From Myxococcus qinghaiensis (GTDB lineage: Bacteria; Myxococcota; Myxococcia; Myxococcales; Myxococcaceae), in NCBI RefSeq assembly GCF_024198215.1, contig NZ_JAKCFA010000032.1:1-64000 (forward strand): a DNA stretch of 64,000 nucleotides. The letters run 5' to 3'. The notes beneath the pieces were generated by a model. The model had not been told where the DNA came from. It saw nothing but the letters and a program-made list of their open reading frames with translations, and did not search any database. Made by a program: the position numbers and the translations under genes. Below are positions 43,775 through 53,286 of the stretch, one piece after another (position 1 is the first letter of the stretch; every line of letters starts with the position of its first letter).

Positions 43775-44926
43775 TCAGCCTTGCTCATCCAACTTAGGAG
43801 CGGCGGCGCGTCGCAGCACCGTGACGCGGCCCGTTAACGCCTCGTCTCCGCCAGCGCGCGCTTCGATGGCACCCAGCGTCTCCAAGGAGAGGTGCGCGGA
43901 CCGGGGACTGGTGAGCAGCGCGCCCAGCTCCGCCGTGCGGCCCGTCTCCAGGAGCGCCAGGACGAGCGTGTGTCCGGCGCGAGGGGAGGGCGCCCGGGCG
44001 AAGGCCTCCTGGAGGGGCTTCACCGCCATCCCCGCGAGGCCGCTGTCCAGCAGGAGCTGGCCCACCGCGGCCGGGTCGTGAGGGGCCTCGGGCTCCTCTT
44101 GGTGTCGAGTGTCCTCGGGCGCGCGTCGGGCGAGGACCGGGGCCATCGCCTCGGAGGCCCCAATCTCGGTGAGGGTGGCGGCGGGCGGAGGGGGGCCCCG
44201 GCCCAGCAGTTCGTCGAGTGTGACGGCGCCCGCCACGGAGGCGCGTCGCGTGGCCGTCTTTCGAGGGGGCGAGGCGGGCTGGAAGGGGACTTCTCGAGGG
44301 AGCTGTCGCAGCTGCTCCAGATTCATCACCCCGAACATCAGGGCCATCACTCCGACCCAGACGGTGCGCTGCCAGATGGCGAGTCCCACCATCCCCATCG
44401 CCGTGATGATGCCGATGACGCGCAGGGCGCGCTCATATCGGTAGCCCTTTCGCGCTCGCACGAGCGACGCGAGCAGGTTGCCTCCATCCAGGGGCTGCAC
44501 GGGCAGCAGGTTGAAGAGCCCCCAGCCGATGTTCACCCAGAGCAGCTGTCTCACCGCCAGACCCACCAGACCGCCCTGCTCGCCCAGCGGCGTGAGGACC
44601 GAGGTGCCCCACACCAGCCCGCCCAGCAGGAAGCCGACCCCGGGGCCCGCGAAGCTCACCCACGCGGACTGACGGTGCGTGAGCCGGTCCGTGCCTTGCG
44701 CGGTTCCGCCCATCCCGTGCAGGGAGATGCTCGCGGTAGAGCCGAACCGTCGGTACGCCCACGCGTGGCCCAGCTCGTGGAGGAGCACCGAGGCGAACAC
44801 CACCACGACCCACAGCGCCAGGCTCCCCAGCTCGGAGGCGAAGTCCCAACCCGTCGCCAGGGTCGTGAGGAAGAAGAGCGGATGGACGCGGACGGGAAAC
44901 CCATCCACGTGGAAGTGGGGCCTCAT
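43775..44926 (-). CDS. Site-2-type membrane zinc protease (M50) with cytosolic extension
   Basis: A 383-residue protein. Membrane helices occupy about residues 15-215. The zinc site is HELGH in FASVLLHELGHAWAYRR, and the third ligand lies in LLPVQPLDGGNLL. This is the core pair of M50/S2P intramembrane proteases. After a Pro/Arg linker (about 218-245) comes a helical C-terminal region (about 290-383) resembling TPR or HEAT helices, which may recruit substrate. Such enzymes cut anti-sigma factors or other membrane regulators. No anti-sigma gene is adjacent, so the substrate is unknown. No ribosome site is obvious before ATG 44926. Confidence 0.88.
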   Translation of the reverse strand: MRPHFHVDGFPVRVHPLFFLTTLATGWDFASELGSLALWVVVVFASVLLHELGHAWAYRRFGSTASISLHGMGGTAQGTDRLTHRQSAWVSFAGPGVGFLLGGLVWGTSVLTPLGEQGGLVGLAVRQLLWVNIGWGLFNLLPVQPLDGGNLLASLVRARKGYRYERALRVIGIITAMGMVGLAIWQRTVWVGVMALMFGVMNLEQLRQLPREVPFQPASPPRKTATRRASVAGAVTLDELLGRGPPPPAATLTEIGASEAMAPVLARRAPEDTRHQEEPEAPHDPAAVGQLLLDSGLAGMAVKPLQEAFARAPSPRAGHTLVLALLETGRTAELGALLTSPRSAHLSLETLGAIEARAGGDEALTGRVTVLRRAAAPKLDEQG

Positions 44927-45161
44927 GGGACGGGGATGCTAACGGACGCCCCGCGTGGACGCGCGGTGAAGGGCCGGGGCCGCATCGCACCGGATGTGAA
45001 GTGTCCAGCGGGCCAACACGCGCACCCGACCTCAAGGGACGTCCCCAGGCCGGGACGCGTCGTGACGTGGTGTGGGGGCAAGGTCTCGCGAAGTAGGAGA
45101 AGTGCGCTAGAGTCGGCACTCTTTCCCGCTCCCCGCCGCGCGTTGGCGTGGCCTTCCGGGT

Positions 45162-46973
45162 GTGTCCTTGTCCAGCACGAACACGCGTCTGAACCCCACA
45201 CCCGAGCCCGGTACCTCTCCGGGCACGTCCCCCGGTGGCACGTCGCCGCAGGCCGAGCGGACGGGCTCCCGGGAAATCACCGGCACCCGCGAGTCCACCG
45301 CCACGCGGCTGACCGCCAACGTCGGGCTGCCCCATGTCGAGGCGACGGGCACGCTCATCGCTCCGCTGGAGGCGGGCGAGCTGCCCAACGTGGCCGCCAT
45401 CCGCGGCCTCCGGTTGGACCAGATTCTCCTGCTCACGACGACCGCGCTGGTGGTGGTCATCGTGGGCCTGCTCGCGGCGCTGTCCGTCGCGTCGACGCAG
45501 TCCCAGTTCGAGGAGACCGCCCGCCGCTCCACCGAGCGCATCCAGGAGCAGGCCCGCGAGCTGGGGCGGACGGTGGGCCAGACGCTGGCGCTCACCTCCG
45601 TCACCAACCTGCGCGACAACAACTACGCCTTCCTGGAGGGCGTGGCCGGCTCCATCGTCTCCACCAACCCCAACATCCTCCGCGTCCAGATTCTCGACCC
45701 GGAGGGCCTGGTGATGGCGGACAGCGAGCCGAAGGCCGCGGACGCCCCCGCCGAGGCCGAGGCGCCCGAGAACGCCCCCAGCGGACGCGCCGCCGAGCAG
45801 CGGCTGGTGCAGGCGTTCTACCGGAACCAGGCCGTGTACGAGATTCAGGAGCCCATCGACTACGGCTCCACCAGTGGCAAGGGGCTGGTGGTCATCAGCT
45901 ACTCGCTGCGCGCCCTCCAGGAGCAGCTGGAGGTCCTGGAGCGCGACAAGCGCGCCACCGTGAGGGCCAACACCGTGCGCATGCTCGGCCTGGGGCTGGG
46001 CTTCGTGGTGCTGGCGGGCGTGGTCGCCGCGTTCCAGAGTCGAAGAATCACCCGGCCGTTGGGCGTGCTCACCCACAAGGTGATGCAGCTGGCCGCCGGA
46101 GACCTGGGCGCGCGCACCCAGTCCGCCAGCGGCGCCGGCCGCGAGGTGAAGACGCTGGGCGTGGTGTTCAACCACATGGCCGAGCGCATCAAGGTGCTGC
46201 TCGACGACGTGCGCGCCAAGGCCCAGCTGGAGCGCGAGGTGTCGCTGGCGCGCACGGTTCAGGAGACGCTGCTGCCCGGCCGTGACGCCGTGCAGGTGGG
46301 GCCGCTGCGCATCGCCGGCCTCGTCGTCACCGCCGACGCGTGTGGTGGCGACTGGTGGTTTCGCGCGGTGCTGGACGAGCAGCGGGTGGTCATCGGCATT
46401 GGCGACGTGACGGGCCATGGCCTGTCCACCTCGCTGGTGGCCACGAGCGCCACCAGCGGCTTCGCGTCCGCGATGACGCTGCGCGAGCCCACCGAGGTCA
46501 ACGCGCAGATGCTCATCACCGCGCTGAACGTGACGCTGGCCAACGTGGGCCGCGGCGAGCACCAGATGTCCAGCTCCCTGGCCGTCATCGACGTGTCCAA
46601 CGGCCTGGTGGACTACGCGGCGGGCGCGCACCCCAGCCCGCTCGTCTTCAACAAGCACAGCGGGCAGGTGGCCTCGCTGCCCGCGCGTGGGCCGCTGCTC
46701 GGCGCGTCCGTGACGTCGCAGTTCACCTCCCGCCAGGCGCAGCTCCGGCCGGGCGACATCATCGTCTGGTACACCGACGGCATCACCGAGGCGCGGGATG
46801 GGACGGGGCGCATGTACGGCACCCAGCGTCTGGCCGCGGCGGTGCAAACCCATGCCCACCTGTCCGCGGAGGCGCTGCGCGACGCGCTGCTCGCGGACGC
46901 CCGCGCGTACAGCGCGGGCCAGCCCCAGCGCGATGACATCACCGTCGTCGTGGCCGAGTACAGCCCCGCCTGA
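45162..46973 (+). CDS. Membrane SpoIIE-type PP2C serine phosphatase
   Basis: A 603-residue sensor phosphatase with a GTG start. An 80-residue Thr/Ser/Pro-rich cytosolic tail is followed by TM1 (about 87-110, ILLLTTTALVVVIVGLLAAL), a periplasmic sensing domain, TM2 (about 272-290), a HAMP domain (about 292-345) and a PP2C/SpoIIE phosphatase. Metal-binding acids are intact: C-G-G-D-W-W, GIGDVTGHG, YTDGITEARDG and QRDDITVVV. Such enzymes dephosphorylate STAS-domain anti-anti-sigma proteins in partner switching. A STAS-containing kinase and a GHKL ATPase lie 7-12 kb downstream on the same strand. It is followed after 17 bases by the TPR gene, so the two are one operon. Confidence 0.9.
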   Translation: MSLSSTNTRLNPTPEPGTSPGTSPGGTSPQAERTGSREITGTRESTATRLTANVGLPHVEATGTLIAPLEAGELPNVAAIRGLRLDQILLLTTTALVVVIVGLLAALSVASTQSQFEETARRSTERIQEQARELGRTVGQTLALTSVTNLRDNNYAFLEGVAGSIVSTNPNILRVQILDPEGLVMADSEPKAADAPAEAEAPENAPSGRAAEQRLVQAFYRNQAVYEIQEPIDYGSTSGKGLVVISYSLRALQEQLEVLERDKRATVRANTVRMLGLGLGFVVLAGVVAAFQSRRITRPLGVLTHKVMQLAAGDLGARTQSASGAGREVKTLGVVFNHMAERIKVLLDDVRAKAQLEREVSLARTVQETLLPGRDAVQVGPLRIAGLVVTADACGGDWWFRAVLDEQRVVIGIGDVTGHGLSTSLVATSATSGFASAMTLREPTEVNAQMLITALNVTLANVGRGEHQMSSSLAVIDVSNGLVDYAAGAHPSPLVFNKHSGQVASLPARGPLLGASVTSQFTSRQAQLRPGDIIVWYTDGITEARDGTGRMYGTQRLAAAVQTHAHLSAEALRDALLADARAYSAGQPQRDDITVVVAEYSPA

Positions 46974-46990
46974 CCCTGGACGACCCCCGC

Positions 46991-49507
46991 ATGCGCCGCA
47001 CACCCCACACCCCCATGCGACGCCTCGTCCCGGCGCTCGCCCTGCTGGCCTCGCTGGCCGGCCCTCCCGCCCTGGCGCAGTACCGCCCTCCCCCCATGTC
47101 CGAGTCGCAGCGGCTGGTGAAGGAGGGCGAGACGGCCCAGGTGTCCGCCAGCGCCGCCAGCGCGTCCGGCAACAAGAAGGAAGCGGAGGAGAAGTACCGC
47201 AAGGCGCTGGGCCTCTTCGAACAGGCCCTGGCCGCCGAGCCGGGCTCCGTCGCCGCCGCCGCGGGCGTGGGCTCCTCCGCCAACGCGCTCCAGGACTGGG
47301 CGCGCACCGTGGACAAGCTGAAGCCCGTCCAGGCCGCCAACCCGTCCGAGCTGTCGCTTTCGTACCCGCTGGGCGTGGCCCTCTTCAAGCTGCGCCGCTT
47401 CCCGGAGGGCGTACCGCTGCTGGAGCAGGTGGCCGGCGCGGACCAGGCCGAGCACCTCATCGTCCACTACTACCTGGCCAGCTACTACCTCTTCGCCCAG
47501 CAGGGCGACGCGGCGGTGACGCGGTTGCAGAAGTATCTGGCCATGCGTCCCGCGAAGCTCTCCACCAACGACTTCCAGGTGCACGAGCTGCTGGGCCGCG
47601 CCCACGTGCTGCGCCGCGACGCGGTGGCCGCGCGCGCGTCCTTCACCCAGGCGCAGGCGGGCCGGCCGGAGTCGCCCACCGTGCAGCTGGGGCTCGCCAG
47701 CGTGCTGGAGCTGGAGGGCAAGCCGGGCGAGGCGCGGACGCTGCTCGAGGGCGTCACCACGCGCTTCCCGCAGGCGGCCGAGCCGAAGGAGAAGCTGGCC
47801 CGGCTGTACCTCGCCTCGGGCGACGTGCCCCGCGCGGAGGCGCAGGCGGTGGCCCTGGTGAAGGTGGGCGCGACGCCCGCCGCTTACCTGCTCTTGGGTG
47901 ACGTGCGGCTGGCGCAGAAGCAGGCCCCCGCCGCCGAGGAGGCCTACCGCAAGGTGCTGGAGCTCCAGCCCGGCCTGGTGCTGGGGCAGATGGCGGTGGG
48001 CAAGGCGCTCCAGGCGCAGGGACGTCACGAGGAGGCCATCCAGTTCCTGGAGGCCGCGGTGCGCTCGGGCGCCAGCAGCGTGGAGCTGTGGGCGTCGCTC
48101 GGCTCCGTCAACCGCCGCGCCGGCCGCTACCAGCGCGCGGTGGAGGTGCACCGGCGCGTCGTGGAGATGGTGCCCCGTCAGGCCCTGGGCTGGATGCTGC
48201 TGGGCGCGGACCACTTCGCCACCGGCCAGTGGGACCAGGCCATCGAGGACTACGGCAACGCGCTCCAGGTGGACCCCGCGCACGCCGGTGCCAAGCAGTG
48301 GCTGGCCCGCGCGCTCGCGCACCGTGCCCGCGACAGGGGCGGGGCGGGGCGGGCGGATGACGCCGTTCGCGACTTGCGCCGGGCCTACGATCTGGACCGC
48401 AGTGCGCTCATGGCCCGCCGGCTGACGGCGGCGCTGATGGAGACGCGTGCCTACGCGGACGCGCGCAAGGTGATGGAGCAGGGCGCCACGCTCCCCGGCG
48501 CGACGTGGCGGGAGCAACTGCTCCTGGGCTACGCGCGGCTGGGCGCGGGGGATGCGCAGGCGGCGCTGGAGGCCTTCGGCCTCGCGGGCAAGCAGACGGA
48601 GGAGCCGGACCAGCAGGCCGAGGCCTCCGTGGGCGCCGCGCTCGCCGAGGTGGAGCTGGGCCAGGTGGACGCCGCCGTGCAGCGGCTCACGGAAGTCGGC
48701 CCGTCGCGCACGGCCGCGAGCGTGGCGCAGGCCAACCTGCCACGCGTGCTGGTGCGCCGCGCGCTGGCCCGCCTGGAGGCGGGGGATGTCGAGGGCGCCG
48801 ACCGCGACCTGGACGCCGTGGACAAGCTGGGCACCGGCAAGCGCGCGGACCTGACGAAGCTGGCCCTCTTCGCTCGCGGACTGTCTCGCGCGGAGGCTGG
48901 CCGTCACGCGGAGGCGAGCGCCGCGCTGAAGAAGGCGCTCACCCCGGCGCAGCCCTGGGCGTGGCCCAACACCCGCGCCCTGGCGGACGCCTTCGTCCTC
49001 TACAAGAAGGGGCAGGTGGCCGCCTCGCGCAAGCAGCTGACGGCCGCGGCCAAGAAGCCCATGCCCGGCCAGCCCAAGTGGCTCGCGTCCCTGACGGGCG
49101 CGCTTCATCGGCGCGAGGCCTCGCTGGCCTACGCCTCCGGCAACATGAAGGGCGCGGAGAAGGCCCTCAAGGCCGCGCTCGCCGCCGAGCCCGAGGACGC
49201 GCTGCTCCAGCACAACCAGGCCTGCGTCGACTGGCGCAAGGGCAAGGCGTCCGAGGCCCTGGCCACGTGGCGCCGCCTGGAGTCCACCGTGTCCGTCGCC
49301 GCGCTCAACCTGGGCATCGACGCCCAGGAGCGCCGCCACGAGCCCGCCGAGGCCGTGGACGCCTGGCGCCGCTACCTCGCCTCCGGCCCCGGCCCCCGCC
49401 AGGCCCAGGTGCGTGAGTGGAAGGAACGCCTGCAGAGCCTCCATGGCCTCGCCGAGCCCTCGGGCGCGTCGCCGGCCGGAGCCACCGTGGAGGAGACCAC
49501 CCCATGA
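46991..49507 (+). CDS. Large exported TPR protein
   Basis: An 838-residue protein with a signal peptide ending PALAQY (about residue 30), so it works in the periplasm or at the surface. The rest is nearly all tetratricopeptide repeats, about 18 copies. Typical pieces are AEEAYRKVLELQPGLVLGQM, IQFLEAAVRSGASSVELWAS and AIEDYGNALQVDPAHAGAKQ. A C-terminal tail is short and acidic. It probably scaffolds an envelope complex. It lies 17 bases after the phosphatase gene, and its stop overlaps the next start by 4 bases (ATGA). That is strong evidence for translational coupling with the PhnD-like protein. Confidence 0.85.
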   Translation: MRRTPHTPMRRLVPALALLASLAGPPALAQYRPPPMSESQRLVKEGETAQVSASAASASGNKKEAEEKYRKALGLFEQALAAEPGSVAAAAGVGSSANALQDWARTVDKLKPVQAANPSELSLSYPLGVALFKLRRFPEGVPLLEQVAGADQAEHLIVHYYLASYYLFAQQGDAAVTRLQKYLAMRPAKLSTNDFQVHELLGRAHVLRRDAVAARASFTQAQAGRPESPTVQLGLASVLELEGKPGEARTLLEGVTTRFPQAAEPKEKLARLYLASGDVPRAEAQAVALVKVGATPAAYLLLGDVRLAQKQAPAAEEAYRKVLELQPGLVLGQMAVGKALQAQGRHEEAIQFLEAAVRSGASSVELWASLGSVNRRAGRYQRAVEVHRRVVEMVPRQALGWMLLGADHFATGQWDQAIEDYGNALQVDPAHAGAKQWLARALAHRARDRGGAGRADDAVRDLRRAYDLDRSALMARRLTAALMETRAYADARKVMEQGATLPGATWREQLLLGYARLGAGDAQAALEAFGLAGKQTEEPDQQAEASVGAALAEVELGQVDAAVQRLTEVGPSRTAASVAQANLPRVLVRRALARLEAGDVEGADRDLDAVDKLGTGKRADLTKLALFARGLSRAEAGRHAEASAALKKALTPAQPWAWPNTRALADAFVLYKKGQVAASRKQLTAAAKKPMPGQPKWLASLTGALHRREASLAYASGNMKGAEKALKAALAAEPEDALLQHNQACVDWRKGKASEALATWRRLESTVSVAALNLGIDAQERRHEPAEAVDAWRRYLASGPGPRQAQVREWKERLQSLHGLAEPSGASPAGATVEETTP

Positions 49508-50418
49508 AGACGCTCCGCTTGCTGCTGGCCGGCCTCGCGCTGGCCCTCTGTGTCATCACCCCCGCCGCCGCGGCCCCGAAGAAGGCCACGCTGGGCGTCT
49601 TCCTGGCCACGACGCTGAGCGACGGCCAGGAGCGCTTCCAGTACGCGGAGGCCCTGGCCGCGAAGCTGTCACAGGCGATGGACCGCCCCATCGCCGCCAA
49701 GAGCTTCGGCCGCTACGAGGACTTCGCGCGCGCCATCTCCGACGGAGGGGTGGACTTCGCCGTGGTGGAGGGGTGGGCCGCCGTGCAGCTCGGCGCCAAG
49801 GCCACCCCGCTGGCCTGGGCGTCCCGTCCCGGCGAGTCCCAGCAGCGCTGGGCCATCGTCTCCACTCACAAAGGCGTGGTGAAGGACCTCTCCGGCAAGC
49901 GCCTGGCCCTGGTGAAGGGCGCGGGCCCCGCCGACCCCAAGTTCGTCACCCACGCGGTGCTCGGAGGAGACCTGGACGCGCAGCGCCACTTCAAGCTCAC
50001 CCCCGTCCCCAACGTGGAGTCCGCCCTGAAGATGCTGGAGGCCAAGGGCGCCGAGGCGGCCCTGGTGCCCATGTCCCATGTCCCCAAGGACAAGGACCTG
50101 CGCGTCCTCTTCCGCAGCTCCCGGCTGCCGGGCGCCGTCCTGGTGGACCTGCGCAACCACAAGGAGTCACTGGACTCCGCGCTGTCCTCCGTGGGTGCGG
50201 TCGCCCCGTTCGAGTCCTTCGTTCGCATCCAGGGCAAGGACTTCGAGGATTTCCGGCGACTCGTCACCCAAGGCCCCCCGCGCCGCCAGCCCGTCTTCGC
50301 CGACGCGCCGGAGCTGCGCGTGGACGCCGAAGTCCTGGTCCGAGCCGAGGAGCTGGGCCCCTCCCTGCCTTCATTCGGCGGGGACCTCGCCGTGGCCGCC
50401 GAACAGCCCGACGACTGA
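49504..50418 (+). CDS. PhnD-like periplasmic substrate-binding protein
   Basis: A 304-residue exported protein (signal peptide MKTLRLLLAGLALALCVITP, ending AAAA-P). It has the two-lobe periplasmic-binding-protein pattern of the phosphonate/phosphite-binding group: LGVFLATTLSDGQERFQYAE, the strand VDFAVVEGWAAVQLGAKATP, LSGKRLALVKGAGPADPKF, and VESALKMLEAKGAEAALVPM. No ABC permease or ATPase is nearby, so it may be a sensor ligand-binding protein rather than a transporter part. Its ATG overlaps the TPR stop. It is the last gene of the phosphatase operon; 222 bases follow before the receptor gene. Confidence 0.8.
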   Translation: MKTLRLLLAGLALALCVITPAAAAPKKATLGVFLATTLSDGQERFQYAEALAAKLSQAMDRPIAAKSFGRYEDFARAISDGGVDFAVVEGWAAVQLGAKATPLAWASRPGESQQRWAIVSTHKGVVKDLSGKRLALVKGAGPADPKFVTHAVLGGDLDAQRHFKLTPVPNVESALKMLEAKGAEAALVPMSHVPKDKDLRVLFRSSRLPGAVLVDLRNHKESLDSALSSVGAVAPFESFVRIQGKDFEDFRRLVTQGPPRRQPVFADAPELRVDAEVLVRAEELGPSLPSFGGDLAVAAEQPDD

Positions 50419-50466
50419 TTTGACGCAACCTTCGGCGCGCTGGCCCGAAACACTCTTGAGTTTCCA

Positions 50467-50485
50467 GGGAATGAGAATCATCAAC
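50467..50485 (+). promoter_or_regulatory. Fur-box-like site upstream of the TonB-dependent receptor
   Basis: GGGAATGAGAATCATCAAC matches the 19-bp Fur consensus at 14 of 19 positions, including the whole central AATGA-x-AATCAT core. It lies 155 bases before the receptor ATG in the 222-base gap. It suggests iron-dependent repression of the receptor and possibly of the downstream genes. Confidence 0.6.
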
Positions 50486-50640
50486 TTGGCCCCGCTGGGC
50501 CGCTGGGGTAGCTTGTTTTCTTACGGCGCGAGCGTGCAGGTGAGCGAATTCGTCCAAAAGAACGAGTGCCCTGGCGTCGCGCCGGCCAACAGGGGCGTAT
50601 AGGACCGCGGGGGCTCTTCCCATTCGCGGATGTGAGAACG

Positions 50641-53277
50641 ATGCACTCCAAAGTGTCTGCTGATCCGCTGCGAGGTGCGGTGGGAGCTCACGCAGGGCGC
50701 CGGGGTATCCGCGCCTACATGGCGATGTCCGTCCTCTTCAGCGCGCTGGCCCTGGCCCACCCCACGGTGGCCCAGGCTCAGGATTCCGGCGCGGCGGGTG
50801 AGGCGCCAGCGAAAGTGAAGCGAAAGAAGCGCGTCGTTCCGCCCGGGACGAAGGTCCCCGGCGCCACGAAGACGCCCTCGACCAAGCCTCCGCGCACGGC
50901 GAAGAAGCCGCCGAAGACTCGCAAGAACAGCAAGCCGGTGGAGCCGGCGCCCGTCGAGCCGGAGATTCCCGTCCTGGGAGCCGGCACCGAGACGGATGAT
51001 CCAACGGCCCCCGAGGCCGTGACGGCGGAGCCGCCCGTCCCGGTGACTCCCGCGCCCACGGTGGAGACCCACCCGGCCGGTCCTCCTTCGCACGCCCCTC
51101 TGGCCAGCCCCTCGCTGGACCCCGTGCTCTCCGCGGATCCGCTGAGCACGCCGCCCGCCTCGCACGGCGCGGTGCTGCCCGCGACGGGGAGCCAGAAGCC
51201 CGCGCCTGGCGACAACGTCCCCATCTCCGCGCCCTTCGCCCAGCCCACCACGGACCGGCCGATGCCGCCTCCGTCCGGCCTGGCGAGCCTGCCCGGTGAG
51301 GATCCGCTGGGTGGCGCGGACGCCCTGGAGGAGTCGGTCAACCGCGTGCTGAGCGAGGCGGTGGTGACGACGGCCTCCAAGCGCAACCAGCGCATCGCGG
51401 ATGTGCCCCTGACGGTGTCGTGGATTCCGGCGGAGGAGCTGGAGGGCACCGGCCAGTTCACGCTGTGCGAGGCCATCCAGTACTTCCCCGGCATGGAGTG
51501 CCGCCGCGGGTCCATGCGCAAGGCGGCGGTGAGCGCGCGTGGCCTGGGCTCCAACTACCTGTCCAACCGCCTGCTGTTGCTCAAGGACGGCCGGCCGCTG
51601 ACGGACCCGTGGACGGGTCAGTTCTACGCGGACGAGACGACGCCGCTCGTCAACCTCAAGCAGGTGGAGGTCATCCGGGGCCCGGGCTCGTCGCTGTACG
51701 GCTCCAACGCCTTCAGCGGCGTCATCAACATCATCGAGCGCCAGCCGGCGGACCTCATCGCCGCGGGACGCAACGTGGGCGCCGAGGCGCGCATCCTCGC
51801 GGGCCAGGACCAGACGTGGCGCCTGCACGGCAACGTGGCGGGACGCGGCGGCCCCGTGGAGGCGCTGTTGGGCTACTACGGCTATGGCTCGGACGGGCCG
51901 CAGCTCTTCAGTGACCCCGCCAGGGGCGTGGTGGACGAGAACCAGGACTCGATGGTGCACCAGGTGAACGGCAAGGTGCGCGTGGGGCCGCTGGCGCTGG
52001 ACGCGGACTTCACGGACGCGACGATTGGCCGCCCGGGTGGCTCGCACACGCAGATTTCGACGGTGGGCAACTGCGGCCGCTGCCACTACACGCCGGACGA
52101 CGAGGAGTCCGTCCAGAACTTCAACGCCTCCGCTCAGGTGGACCAACAGATTACGGACAACCTGCGCCTGTTCGGTCAGGCGTACGGCTTCTTCAAGCGC
52201 CGCGACGTGGTGATGGAGAACGCCTTCGGTGGCGACCCTACGCGCGCGCTGGGCAAGCGGCGCCGGCTGGGCGGTGAGGTTCGCGCGCTGTACTCGGCGG
52301 GCCCGTTGTCGGTGACGTTCGGCGGCGACTTGAAGCTGGACAACGTCAACGTGCCCAACATCCTGCCGGGGCTGACGCTGGACGACACCAAGCAGACCAT
52401 CCTCGGTGGCTTCGTGGACGCGGAGTACCGCCTGACGGAGCGCCTGGTGCTGAGCGGAGGCGCCCGGTATGACCGCTACCAGATTCCGGAAGCTGTCTGG
52501 CGCGAGCGCACCGACCAGCTCTCTCCGCGCGCGAGCATCGTCTTCCACGCGGTGCCGGAGCTGCTCACGCTGCGCACCAACTACGGCCGCGCCTTCCGCG
52601 CGCCCACCCTGGCGGAGTTGGCCATCAACCAGCAGATGTACGCCTCCACGCTGGTGGGCAACGCCGACCTTCGCGCGGAGACGCTGGACACGTTCGAGGG
52701 CTCCGTGGACTTCTGGCCCTTCGACCGGCGCGTGCGCCTGACGGCGACGGGCTTCTACAACGTGGCCAAGAACTTCATCAATCAGGAGCTCGTCTTCGGC
52801 TCGGTGTCCCAGTTCCGCAACATGGGCGACGCGCGCATCGCCGGCCTGGAGCTGGAGGCGGCGGCGCAGATTCCGTCCATCAACTCGTCGTTCGACGTGG
52901 CCTACCAGCTCCTCGACGCGAAGAACGTGCCCTTCGACGACAGCCCGGAGACGCCGCTGGACTACGCGCCCACGCACCGCATCTACGCGCGTGGCCGCAC
53001 CAACATCGGCAAGGTGGCCTTCGTGGAGCTGTACGCGCTCTTCGTCGGGCCGCGCTTCGACCCGGGCTTCCAGGTGGACGAGGTGACGGGCCTGCCCACC
53101 TCCCGCGTGCAACTGCCCAGCTACCTGACGGCCAGCGCGCGGGTGGGCTTCAACATCTACGACGGCATCGCCGTGTCGTTCCTCGGCTCCAACCTCTTCA
53201 ACGCGGCCTACGAGGAGTCTCACGGCTTCCCCGCGCCGCCCCAATCCTTCTTCAGTGAAGTCAAGGTACGCTATTAG
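50641..53277 (+). CDS. TonB-dependent outer-membrane receptor with Pro-rich N-terminal extension
   Basis: An 878-residue receptor. A signal peptide (about 26-48, YMAMSVLFSALALAHPTVAQ, then AQ) is followed by an unusual ~180-residue Lys/Pro/Ala-rich extension, then a plug (about 238-370, VVTTASKRNQRIADVPLTVS; RGPGSSLYGSNAFSGVINII), then a 22-strand barrel ending F-F-S-E-V-K-V-R-Y with terminal Tyr. Barrel loop residues 478-482 read CGRCH, a c-type-haem-like C-x-x-C-H motif. A Fur-box-like site upstream suggests siderophore or haem uptake. The Pro-rich region could span the periplasm. It is 9 bases before the ATPase gene, so it probably leads the operon. Confidence 0.92.
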   Translation: MHSKVSADPLRGAVGAHAGRRGIRAYMAMSVLFSALALAHPTVAQAQDSGAAGEAPAKVKRKKRVVPPGTKVPGATKTPSTKPPRTAKKPPKTRKNSKPVEPAPVEPEIPVLGAGTETDDPTAPEAVTAEPPVPVTPAPTVETHPAGPPSHAPLASPSLDPVLSADPLSTPPASHGAVLPATGSQKPAPGDNVPISAPFAQPTTDRPMPPPSGLASLPGEDPLGGADALEESVNRVLSEAVVTTASKRNQRIADVPLTVSWIPAEELEGTGQFTLCEAIQYFPGMECRRGSMRKAAVSARGLGSNYLSNRLLLLKDGRPLTDPWTGQFYADETTPLVNLKQVEVIRGPGSSLYGSNAFSGVINIIERQPADLIAAGRNVGAEARILAGQDQTWRLHGNVAGRGGPVEALLGYYGYGSDGPQLFSDPARGVVDENQDSMVHQVNGKVRVGPLALDADFTDATIGRPGGSHTQISTVGNCGRCHYTPDDEESVQNFNASAQVDQQITDNLRLFGQAYGFFKRRDVVMENAFGGDPTRALGKRRRLGGEVRALYSAGPLSVTFGGDLKLDNVNVPNILPGLTLDDTKQTILGGFVDAEYRLTERLVLSGGARYDRYQIPEAVWRERTDQLSPRASIVFHAVPELLTLRTNYGRAFRAPTLAELAINQQMYASTLVGNADLRAETLDTFEGSVDFWPFDRRVRLTATGFYNVAKNFINQELVFGSVSQFRNMGDARIAGLELEAAAQIPSINSSFDVAYQLLDAKNVPFDDSPETPLDYAPTHRIYARGRTNIGKVAFVELYALFVGPRFDPGFQVDEVTGLPTSRVQLPSYLTASARVGFNIYDGIAVSFLGSNLFNAAYEESHGFPAPPQSFFSEVKVRY

Positions 53278-53286
53278 GCACCGCGT

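Noticed and set aside
44433..47003. Long minus-strand frame opposite the phosphatase gene
   Set aside because: Antisense shadow; the phosphatase on the plus strand has all metal-binding motifs.
52072..52086. Calling the receptor a cytochrome c because of C-x-x-C-H
   Set aside because: Single motif in a barrel protein with no cytochrome fold; reported as an oddity only.
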